Source: Spirochaetaceae bacterium (GTDB lineage: Bacteria > Spirochaetota > Spirochaetia > Treponematales > Breznakiellaceae). From it: a stretch of 12,442 nucleotides of DNA. The notes below the pieces were generated by a model. It did no database searches, was not told the origin of the DNA, and was given only the letters and a program-made list of their open reading frames with translations. The position numbers were made by a program, and so were the translations under genes. Location of the stretch: positions 1-12,442 of the forward strand of contig JAITGJ010000214.1 in the NCBI GenBank assembly GCA_031280705.1, written 5' to 3'. Of this stretch, positions 1 through 5,849 are shown piece after piece (position 1 is the first letter of the stretch; each line of letters opens with the position of its first letter).

Positions 1-899
1 TGTTTTCCCGGAAGACTGAACGGCGCGGATACCCCCTCCCAGGTTATCTCCGCACCGTCCAGTCCCCGGTCAAACACGTCTCCCAAATCCTCAAGGCTGC
101 GAGGGCCATAATACACCACATTTCCCCGGACGCCGCGCGCCAGGTCCTCCCGATAGGGTTCGTCCTCCGGGACAAGCGCCGTTTCCGTTCCGGTAAACCG
201 CGAAAAAACCGCTTTTTTTTCCTCAACAATCGCGGCAATACTGCCGATATAACCGATATGGGCGGGGCCGATATTGGTAATCAGCGCGATATGCGGCTCC
301 AATACCCGCGCAAGGGCGGCAATTTCCCCCCTGCGGTTCATGCCCATTTCAAACACGCCGGCCTCGTGAAAGGAGCGCACGCCGAATACCGAAAGGGGAA
401 GGCCGGTTTCGGAATTGAGGTTCCCTTCATTAAAGAACACATTTTTTTCCGCGCCGATCATGGCGGCGGCAATTTCCTTTACCGTCGTTTTTCCCGATGA
501 ACCGGTTACGGCAATTTTGAGCAGCCGGGGAAACCGCGCGAGATACACGCGGGCGGCTTCCTGTAATCCCCAGAGGGTATCGCCGAGGGCTACCAGCACC
601 GCGCCTGATTTCCGCGCCGCGTTTTCAAGATCATACCGGGCGATTTTTGTTTCATCGACGAGCGCCGCCGCCGCGCCGCGCAAAAACGCGCCGGCCACAA
701 AAGCGTGCCCGTCGGCCTCGCTTCCGGCAAGGGCGGCAAACAGCGCGCCGGGACGGACGGTTCTTGAATCAATGGAAACGGAAGAAAATCCTTCCGCCGC
801 GCCGCCCCCGTCAAAACGGAGCACCCGGAATCCCGGAAGCGCGGCAAGATCGCCGTAGCGAAGCAGTATTTCTGTTTTTTCCGGGACGGCGCGGTTCAA
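1..899 (-). CDS. murF: UDP-N-acetylmuramoyl-tripeptide--D-alanyl-D-alanine ligase (MurF), C-terminus cut by window edge
   Basis: MurF is the cytoplasmic ATP-dependent ligase that adds D-Ala-D-Ala to the UDP-MurNAc-tripeptide, the last cytoplasmic step of the peptidoglycan stem peptide. About 299 residues are visible; the family is usually around 450, so most of the C-terminal ligase domain is missing. The N-terminal Mur domain has VSIDSRTVRPGALFAAL. The ATP-binding P-loop VTGSSGKTTVKE lies near residues 131-142, GNLNSETGLPLSVF near 159-172, then FEMGMNRRGEI and TNIGPAHIGYIGS, all typical of MurF. I chose the TTG start at 899 because GGAGGGG lies 4-5 bases upstream and the N-terminal domain begins at once; there is no suitable upstream in-frame start. 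The TTG overlaps the ftsL stop by 4 bases (TTGA), so translational coupling is likely. ftsI and murE, which often precede murF, are absent here. Confidence 0.93.
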   Translation of the reverse strand, partial: MNRAVPEKTEILLRYGDLAALPGFRVLRFDGGGAAEGFSSVSIDSRTVRPGALFAALAGSEADGHAFVAGAFLRGAAAALVDETKIARYDLENAARKSGAVLVALGDTLWGLQEAARVYLARFPRLLKIAVTGSSGKTTVKEIAAAMIGAEKNVFFNEGNLNSETGLPLSVFGVRSFHEAGVFEMGMNRRGEIAALARVLEPHIALITNIGPAHIGYIGSIAAIVEEKKAVFSRFTGTETALVPEDEPYREDLARGVRGNVVYYGPRSLEDLGDVFDRGLDGAEITWEGVSAPFSLPGK

Positions 900-1180
900 A
901 GATCCCCTCCGGTAATGTCGATCAGCAGTACTTCTTCGGGCTGTTTTTTTTCCAGGCCCAGGGTATCCCGCGCGAGCGCCTCGATCCGGGCGGATGATGA
1001 GAGGAGCGCGATATCCGCGATCAGGCGGCGGTTGGCGTCAATTAATTCTTCCTGCCGGATTTCATTCCGTCTGACATCCCGTTCAAGCGCCGCGTACCGC
1101 GATGACTGCCAGCTCTGAACAAACAGAAACAGGGGTATCGTAATGATCAGACAATACAAAACGGCAATACGGCCTTTCAT
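896..1180 (-). CDS. ftsL: FtsL/DivIC-like septum formation protein
   Basis: This is a 94-residue bitopic membrane protein of the FtsL/FtsB/DivIC type, which in known systems joins the divisome through a periplasmic coiled coil. Residues 5-24 form one hydrophobic helix after a short basic N-terminus. Residues about 27-66 are a charged heptad-like coiled coil, followed by RIEALARDTLGLEK, the usual end motif of the family. The ATG at 1180 is chosen because AGGAGGA lies about 8 bases upstream; a longer reading to 1231 would add an arginine-rich tail before the membrane helix and has no comparable site. It sits between rsmH and murF, the usual place of ftsL, and overlaps murF by 4 bases. Sequence is poorly conserved in this family, so FtsL rather than FtsB rests mainly on position. 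Confidence 0.8.
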   Translation of the reverse strand: MKGRIAVLYCLIITIPLFLFVQSWQSSRYAALERDVRRNEIRQEELIDANRRLIADIALLSSSARIEALARDTLGLEKKQPEEVLLIDITGGDL

Positions 1181-1240
1181 GATGCGCTTCCTCCTCGCGC
1201 GGTAACCGGCGCGCGCCCGTTCGGGCCGCACAAGTCCCGT

Positions 1241-1261
1241 AAAACCGGCGCAACGCGCCGG
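1241..1261 (-). terminator. Short GC hairpin between rsmH and ftsL, possible attenuator
   Basis: Read on the minus strand, CCGGCGC-GTT-GCGCCGG forms a 7-bp stem with a 3-base loop, followed directly by only four T residues. It lies in the 120-base gap between the rsmH stop and the ftsL start. The short T-run suggests partial termination or mRNA processing rather than a full stop; function is inferred. Confidence 0.4.
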
Positions 1262-1300
1262 ACCGGTATTTTTCAGCGGATCTTTTTTCTGAAAACTCCG

Positions 1301-2263
1301 TCAGCCTTCGCCGGCGCTTTTCCCAAAAAACGCTGTTTTTTCTATCACCCGGAGTTTTGCGCTCCGGGACGGCGGATTCTTCCTGCGCTCATCTTCGCCG
1401 GGAACCACCGGTTTGGGAGTAACCAGACGAAACGCCGCTTCTCCCTTTTCTTTTATCGGCGTTTCCGCCGCGCGCCGGGAGTCCCGGCTTTTCTCGCGGA
1501 AACAGTTTTTTACCACCCGGTCCTCGCCGGAGTGAAAACTGATAACGCCAAGCCGCCCGCCCGGTTTAAGCGCGGCCAGGGCATCCTCAAGCAGGGCGGG
1601 CAGTTTTTCCAGTTCCCCGTTTACCGCGATGCGCAGGGCCTGAAAACTCCGCGTCGCGGGGTGAATGGGTCCACGCCGGAACGCGGGCGGAACGGCCCGG
1701 CTCACCAGCTCCGCAAAGGAGACTGATGAGAAGACCGGCGCGCGCCGCCGTTCCCCCGCGACAAGGCGGGCAATGCGCCGGGAAAACCGTTCCCCGCCGT
1801 ACCGGTAAAGCAGGTCCGCAAGGTCCCGCTCCGAAAGCCGCCGTAAAAGGCTGCCCGCGCTCTCCCCGTACCGGGGGTCGAGCCGCATATCCAGTTCCTC
1901 ATCACGCCTGAAACTGAACCCCCGCCGGCCCTTTTCATAGTGAAAGGAACTTATGCCCAGATCGATAAGTATCCTTCCGGGCTTTTCCCCTGCTTCGTTT
2001 CGCGTTTCCGCGAAAAAATCCCCGGACCAGCCGGCGTGAAACCGGACCCGTCCGGCAAACACCGCAAGCCGCTCACGGGCAACCGCGAGTATCTCCCGGT
2101 CCACGTCAATTCCCGTAACGCGGAGGCCGGGAAAGCGGGAGAGGAAGGCAAAACTGTGCCCCCCCTCGCCCACCGTCGCGTCCACCATCCACTCGTCCGC
2201 CGCTTCCGGCGCGAGCAGGCTGAGCGTCTCCTCAAGGAGCACCGGCGTATGGATAATTTCCAT
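1301..2263 (-). CDS. rsmH: 16S rRNA (cytosine-1402-N4)-methyltransferase RsmH (MraW)
   Basis: RsmH uses S-adenosylmethionine to methylate N4 of C1402 in the 16S rRNA decoding centre. The protein has 320 residues, close to E. coli RsmH (313). Visible motifs are HTPVLLEE at the N-terminus, the SAM-binding DATVGEGGH at residues 28-36, GIDVDREIL at 51-59, DLGISS at 101-106, RGFSF followed by LDMRLDP, HPATRSFQALRIAVNGELEKL, and FHSGEDR at 243-249 (commonly FHSLEDR). The start is fixed by the mraZ stop just upstream: the ATG lies 9 bases after it and no other in-frame start fits between. No good Shine-Dalgarno is visible, which suggests coupling to mraZ translation. It is the second gene of the mraZ-led cluster. 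Confidence 0.97.
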   Translation of the reverse strand: MEIIHTPVLLEETLSLLAPEAADEWMVDATVGEGGHSFAFLSRFPGLRVTGIDVDREILAVARERLAVFAGRVRFHAGWSGDFFAETRNEAGEKPGRILIDLGISSFHYEKGRRGFSFRRDEELDMRLDPRYGESAGSLLRRLSERDLADLLYRYGGERFSRRIARLVAGERRRAPVFSSVSFAELVSRAVPPAFRRGPIHPATRSFQALRIAVNGELEKLPALLEDALAALKPGGRLGVISFHSGEDRVVKNCFREKSRDSRRAAETPIKEKGEAAFRLVTPKPVVPGEDERRKNPPSRSAKLRVIEKTAFFGKSAGEG

Positions 2264-2272
2264 AACCGGGCT

Positions 2273-2722
2273 TTACCCAAAAAAGTCGGCGGCGCTGGTT
2301 TCCGCCATCAGACCGCTGAAATCGCCGTCGATGGCTTCCTGATTCGCGCGGTAGCGCTCCGCGTCCCAAATCTCTATCGTATCCCCAATACCCGCGACCA
2401 CGCAGTCCCGGGAAAGTCCCGCATAATCCCGGAGGCTTGGCGGAATCATCAAACGGCCCGCTTTGTCGATCTCCATATCCTGCATGGGCGCGATAAACTT
2501 GTGGAGTATCTTGCTCCGCTGTTCCGCGGTCTGCGTTGAACTCCGCATCCACCGCCGGGAGTACCGCTCCCATTCTTCGGGCGGGAACGCCCAAATACAG
2601 CGCCCGTTGCCCCGCGTAAGGTGAAGCAGGCTCCCCGGCAATTTTTCCCGGAGCCGGGCCGGAATGCTGATCCGGCCCTTTTCGTCGAGGATGTTAAAAT
2701 ATTCGCCGGTCAGGAGATTCAT
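2273..2722 (-). CDS. mraZ: Transcriptional regulator MraZ
   Basis: MraZ is a DNA-binding protein of the AbrB/SpoVT fold that regulates its own division/cell-wall operon in E. coli and mycoplasmas. The 149 residues (E. coli 152) contain the expected tandem of two domains: DEKGRISIPARLRE at residues 13-26 and DKAGRLMIPPSLRDYAGL at 86-103, each carrying the conserved D-x2-GR motif. The ATG at 2722 is preceded by AGGAG with an 8-base spacer. This ribosome binding site lies inside the third of a series of 10-bp-phased repeats that look like MraZ boxes. It is first in the mraZ-rsmH-ftsL-murF run and only 9 bases from rsmH. Confidence 0.97.
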   Translation of the reverse strand: MNLLTGEYFNILDEKGRISIPARLREKLPGSLLHLTRGNGRCIWAFPPEEWERYSRRWMRSSTQTAEQRSKILHKFIAPMQDMEIDKAGRLMIPPSLRDYAGLSRDCVVAGIGDTIEIWDAERYRANQEAIDGDFSGLMAETSAADFFG

Positions 2723-2757
2723 TCCACTGTCTCCTACTTTCTCCCACTTTCTCCCAC
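2718..2757 (-). promoter_or_regulatory. MraZ-box operator: four 10-bp-phased direct repeats overlapping the mraZ start
   Basis: On the minus strand, GTGGGAGAAA occurs twice in tandem (2757-2748 and 2747-2738), then GTAGGAGACA (2737-2728), then GTGGAATGAA (2727-2718), which contains the mraZ ATG. In terms of the published E. coli MraZ site (TGGGN repeated with 5-base spacers), this gives TGGGA-TGGGA-TAGGA-TGGAA at exact 10-bp spacing. The third repeat contains the Shine-Dalgarno AGGAG. Binding by MraZ is inferred from the match and position. Confidence 0.85.
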
Positions 2758-2758
2758 A

Positions 2759-2792
2759 TTTATATCTTCACCTTGATAAACAGGTTAGTCAA
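2759..2792 (-). promoter_or_regulatory. Candidate mraZ promoter
   Basis: A good -35-like TTGACT occurs on the minus strand at 2792-2787. TATAAA at 2764-2759 would be 22 bases further on, longer than the usual 17; at 17 bases the hexamer is only GAAGAT. The region just before the MraZ repeats is AT-rich and is the natural place for the promoter, but the -10 choice is uncertain. Confidence 0.35.
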
Positions 2793-2859
2793 CCGGGAGA
2801 AGCCCCAAAAAGAGAAAAAAATTAAAAAAAATATCGCCGTCCACTACACGCATATTTAG

Positions 2860-3103
2860 TGTCTGTCCACAAAGTCGGTTACTTTGCGGACAGACCTTGC
2901 ATTTTCTTAGCCTTTAGGCTGCGAAAATGCGTTTTTCAAGGAAGTCTGTCTATAATGTGTCCACATTAGACGTGTTCCAAAACCCGGTTGGTTTAGGAAC
3001 ACGTCCTGCGGTTTCTCAGGCTAAAGCCTTATGAAACCGCGTTTTTAAACGGAAGCTGTTCTGAAACTGAAGTTTCAGAACAGCTCTATTATAGACAGAC
3101 TCT
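2860..3103. mobile_element. Palindromic miniature element, copy 1 (interrupted by copy 2)
   Basis: This non-coding element is about 120 bp once the inserted copy is removed. Hairpin 1 (2861-2895) has stem GTCTGTCC/GGACAGAC, a 1x1 mismatch, stem CAAAG/CTTTG and a loop containing CGGTT. Hairpin 2 (2899-2930) has outer stem GCATTTTC/GAAAATGC and inner stem AGCCT/AGGCT. The linker GTTTTTCAAGGAAG follows. Hairpin 3 starts at 2943; its left arm AGTCTGTCTATAATGTG pairs perfectly over 17 bp with CACATTA (2962-2968) joined to TAGACAGACT (3092-3101), which are now split by copy 2. The direct repeat TATTTAG flanks the element (2853-2859 and 3103-3109), consistent with a target duplication. The ends, GTCTGTC and GACAGAC, are inverted repeats. 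No protein is encoded. I recognise no named family; a non-autonomous MITE-like element is the best description. Confidence 0.8.
2969..3087. mobile_element. Palindromic miniature element, copy 2, nested in copy 1
   Basis: This 119-bp element has the same three-hairpin plan as the copy it interrupts. Hairpin 1 (2969-3005) has stem GACGTGTTCC/GGAACACGTC, a 1x1 mismatch, stem AAACC/GGTTT and loop CGGTT. Hairpin 2 (3008-3040) has outer stem GCGGTTTC/GAAACCGC and inner stem AGGCT/AGCCT. The linker is GTTTTTAAACGGAAG. Hairpin 3 (3054-3085) is a perfect 15-bp palindrome, AGCTGTTCTGAAACT/AGTTTCAGAACAGCT, with loop GA. It ends in CTCT, as copy 1 does. ATTA is duplicated on both sides (2965-2968 and 3088-3091). 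Removing 2969-3091 restores a perfect hairpin in copy 1, which is direct evidence of insertion. Confidence 0.82.
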
Positions 3104-3109
3104 ATTTAG

Positions 3110-3203
3110 GTAATCAGGTACGCGGCGGGAAACGGCCCTTTTTACCCGCCCGGCGCCGCCCCGGGACGGGAAGCTTCCTTGCCGTACCGCCCCCGGCCGG
3201 TGT
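3110..3203. other. Remaining leader region before the plus-strand gene
   Basis: This GC-rich stretch lies between the nested elements and the plus-strand gene. It holds one inverted repeat, GGCGGG (3124-3129) with CCCGCC (3145-3150). No convincing promoter or ribosome binding site for the downstream gene is visible. Confidence 0.3.
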
Positions 3204-3914
3204 ATGGTAGTGCCCATGTCCGGGGGGATTGGAACTAAAAATGAAAGCAGTCTGCACCGCGCCCTGAAATTCCAGTACGCGGGAGAGACGGGCAGCACAG
3301 AATATGCCGTAGGGGAATATGTCTGCGACGGAATCACGCCGGGCGGGGACTATATCGAGATTCAGACGGGGAGCTTCGGCCCCCTCAAGCAAAAAATTCC
3401 CGTTCTGGCCGCGTGGGGGCCGGTACGGATCATTCATCCCATTTTTTCCGCGAAGTACATTGAAACGTTTGACGAGGCGGGCAACCTGCTCAGGCGGCGG
3501 AAAAGCGGCCGGAAGGGAACCGCCTGGGACCTGTTCAAGGCGCTTCTTTACGCGCCGGAACTGCCGCTGGTGCCGAATGTGAGCGTCGAACTGGTGATGG
3601 TTGACGTAGCCGAAAAACGGATCACCGACGGGCGCGGGTCCTGGCGGCGGCAGGGCACGAGCATCGTTGACCGGGAAATTCTGGCCCGGCATGAAACCGT
3701 CCTTCTTCGCCGCCTCAAGGACTACCTTCTTTTTGTGCCGTTTACCGCGCGGGAAGCGTTTACCGTGCGCGATCTTGCCGGGCGGGCGGACATTGATGAA
3801 AATACGGCCCGGAAATGCCTGTATGTGCTGGCCCGGCTTGGTCTGGTGCGGCGGACCGGCAAAACGGGCCGCTGGCTTACCTACCAAAAGGGCGGGCCCC
3901 TCCCTGCCCCGTGA
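3204..3914 (+). CDS. Unnamed protein with PD-(D/E)XK-like N-terminal region and C-terminal winged helix
   Basis: I do not recognise a named gene for this 236-residue soluble protein. The N-terminal part reads ESSLHRALKF (E14), then EYVCDGITPGGDYIEIQTG (D42, E52, Q54), then PLKQKIPVLAAWGPVRIIHPI. A D-x9-E-x-Q pattern after a helix bearing Glu resembles the PD-(D/E)XK nuclease core with Gln in place of Lys; this is inference. DGRGSWRR at 142-149 looks like a conserved family motif. Residues about 177-228 (TVRDLAGRADIDENTARKCL, then ARLGLVRRTGKTGRWLTYQ) look like a winged helix-turn-helix, so DNA binding is likely. It is the only plus-strand gene here, divergent from mraZ and convergent with the chemoreceptor. 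The start is uncertain: ATG 3204, GTG 3210 and ATG 3216 all fit, and none has a clear Shine-Dalgarno. Confidence 0.75.
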   Translation: MVVPMSGGIGTKNESSLHRALKFQYAGETGSTEYAVGEYVCDGITPGGDYIEIQTGSFGPLKQKIPVLAAWGPVRIIHPIFSAKYIETFDEAGNLLRRRKSGRKGTAWDLFKALLYAPELPLVPNVSVELVMVDVAEKRITDGRGSWRRQGTSIVDREILARHETVLLRRLKDYLLFVPFTAREAFTVRDLAGRADIDENTARKCLYVLARLGLVRRTGKTGRWLTYQKGGPLPAP

Positions 3915-3996
3915 AAGGCGGCGCTACGGGGAGAGGCGGGGCAGTTTCCGGACAACGCTACTGATAAAATCTCGATTGAATTTAACCGGTGCTTCC

Positions 3997-5832
3997 CTAA
4001 ACGCGGAAACGGCGCACCGTGGCGGAAACATTATCCGCGTTTACGGCGTTCCGGTTGGCTATTTCCATAACCCGCTCCGACGCGCCGTGCAGTTCCTCCG
4101 CGGCGCGTATTGATTTTTCCGCCTGCGACAGTATCGTTTGGGCGGCGCGGGCAAGCTCGTCCATTTGACTAAAAATGGGAGCGCTGTCACTTTTCATAAG
4201 GCCCGCCTCGTCGTGGATGGAGGCCGCGCTTTCCCGTACGGAAACGGTGGCGCGCACAATGCCCTCAATCTGCGCGTTCTGCGCATCCATGGCCGACTGA
4301 ATTTCATTGATGAAGGCGCTTAACGCTTCAATATCCGTGGAAATACGGCCGAATGATGAGATGGACTGCTTCGACGCGTCAACAACGATTTTCATGGTGT
4401 CCTTGATTTCGTTGATGTGCGCCGCAATTGTTTTGGACTGATCCGTCGCGGTAACGGAAAGATTGCGTATTTCTTCCGCCACCACGGCAAACCCCTGCCC
4501 GGCTGTTCCGGCGTGGGCCGCTTCAATCGCCGCGTTCATGGCCAGAAGATTGGTCTGCGCGGCAATGACGGTAATCGTTTTGTTCGCGCTGATCAGGTTT
4601 TCCATCTGGCCCGCGATCCGGTCCACGGATTCTCCGGTTTTAAGCTGCTGATCCCTGCCGCCGCGGGAATCCGATACCAGCGTAACGTACCGCTCCCCAA
4701 TCAGCGACATACTGGCGGACACGGAGCGCAGATTCGCCGTCATGGTGTCGATGGCGGCGGACGCTTCCCTGACCGCCCCAAGCTGCGCGCCCAGCATTGA
4801 TTCAAGGCGGTCGATGCGGCCCTCAATCTGCCGGATGCCCTCACTCGTGGTTTCCGCGTGGCGGCTCTGGTTTCCCGCCGTGTCGCGGATTTCCCCCGCG
4901 CCCCGGAAAATACTTTCCGTTTCCGCGAGCATTTCCCCGGAGCCGGTTTTAAGCCCAAGCGCGTTACGGTTAAGTTCCTCCACCGACGTATTGATCGTAA
5001 AAATAATCTCTTTCAGTTTTGCGATAAACCGGTTGAAATTATCCGCCATGTCTCCCACTTCGTCCATCCGGTGCACGGGAATGCTGATTCTGAGATCGCC
5101 CTCCCCTTCGGCAATTTTCCGGAGGGAAAAACGCACCTGTTCCATGGGACGGAAAATCATGCGGATAAAGATATATTCCAGGACAAACCCCGCGGCCACA
5201 AAAATGAGCGCCAGAATAATTTGACGCACAATCTCTGTCATCATCAGATCGTGGAGCGGCCCCGCGTCAAAGTCGCAGCCGATAATTCCCGCGACAGCGC
5301 CCGCCCGGGTTTTGATGGGCGCGTACACTGAAATGACCCAGCCCCAGCCGTCCTGGTACTCAAGGCCCGAAATTTCAACCGTGCCGTTTTCCGCCGCGCG
5401 GAGCAGCGCGCCGTCCCACCCGGCGATGTCATCCGTATCGCCCATGGCGGAAAATTCCTCCGCGCCCGGTTCGGCGCTGCCGTCAATAATGTACGCCCAC
5501 ACCGTGCCGGAAACCGGCGACATGGTGAACAAAAACCGGCAATCATAGGCTTGCTTGAGCGTGAAAAGCGCCTTCCGCGTACTTTCGTAGTACGGGCGCC
5601 CGCTGTCGCCGCTTGCCGCAAGATCGGCGTAAGCATCGCCGTCCAGAAGCGCGGCGGCTTTTTCCACAATGACGACGCCTTCGCGGCTAAAAATATCCAC
5701 CGCCGCGCCGGTAAGCCGCCAAAGACTTACCGCCGTGTAGGTGGCGCAAAGAATCACGATAAAAACCGTAAAAAAAAGAATGAATTTTACCTTAATGGAA
5801 GCCTTTTTCGGTTCCGCCTGCTCCTTTTTCAT
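3997..5832 (-). CDS. Methyl-accepting chemotaxis protein with periplasmic Cache-like sensor
   Basis: This 611-residue transmembrane chemoreceptor would signal through CheA/CheW to the flagellar motor. TM1 is at about residues 15-38 after a lysine-rich N-terminus. A periplasmic sensor spans about 40-202; its YAPIKTRAGAVAGIIGCDFD segment is typical of Cache domains. TM2 lies at about 203-224, a HAMP linker at about 225-275 (FRPMEQV), and a long cytoplasmic coiled coil follows. The signalling tip AAQTNLLAMNAAIEAAHAG, followed by QGFAVVAEEIRNLS, falls at about 424-458. No C-terminal NWETF-like CheR tether is present; the protein ends in RRFRV. The gene starts 17 bases after the recG stop with no clear Shine-Dalgarno, so it may be read from the recG message. 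The ligand cannot be told from sequence. Confidence 0.95.
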   Translation of the reverse strand: MKKEQAEPKKASIKVKFILFFTVFIVILCATYTAVSLWRLTGAAVDIFSREGVVIVEKAAALLDGDAYADLAASGDSGRPYYESTRKALFTLKQAYDCRFLFTMSPVSGTVWAYIIDGSAEPGAEEFSAMGDTDDIAGWDGALLRAAENGTVEISGLEYQDGWGWVISVYAPIKTRAGAVAGIIGCDFDAGPLHDLMMTEIVRQIILALIFVAAGFVLEYIFIRMIFRPMEQVRFSLRKIAEGEGDLRISIPVHRMDEVGDMADNFNRFIAKLKEIIFTINTSVEELNRNALGLKTGSGEMLAETESIFRGAGEIRDTAGNQSRHAETTSEGIRQIEGRIDRLESMLGAQLGAVREASAAIDTMTANLRSVSASMSLIGERYVTLVSDSRGGRDQQLKTGESVDRIAGQMENLISANKTITVIAAQTNLLAMNAAIEAAHAGTAGQGFAVVAEEIRNLSVTATDQSKTIAAHINEIKDTMKIVVDASKQSISSFGRISTDIEALSAFINEIQSAMDAQNAQIEGIVRATVSVRESAASIHDEAGLMKSDSAPIFSQMDELARAAQTILSQAEKSIRAAEELHGASERVMEIANRNAVNADNVSATVRRFRV

Positions 5833-5849
5833 AACTTTTTAATCGTAAA

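Noticed and set aside
1181..1231. Extended FtsL start at 1231
   Set aside because: It adds an arginine-rich stretch translated through the rsmH-ftsL spacer, while ATG 1180 has a strong AGGAGGA at the right distance.
2951..2956. Perfect TATAAT in hairpin 3 of the outer element as a promoter for the plus-strand gene
   Set aside because: No -35-like hexamer lies 16-18 bases upstream, and the same holds for the mirrored TATAAT at 3093-3088 on the minus strand; the motif is explained by the palindrome.
2853..3109. CRISPR array or integron attC site
   Set aside because: There are only two units, nested and not spaced by unique spacers, and the attC core GTTRRRY with its partner is not found at the stem ends.
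3114..3887. 257-codon open frame on the minus strand opposite the unnamed plus-strand gene
   Set aside because: The plus-strand product has coherent helix, nuclease-like and winged-helix patterns; the minus-strand product is basic and proline-rich without domain signs.
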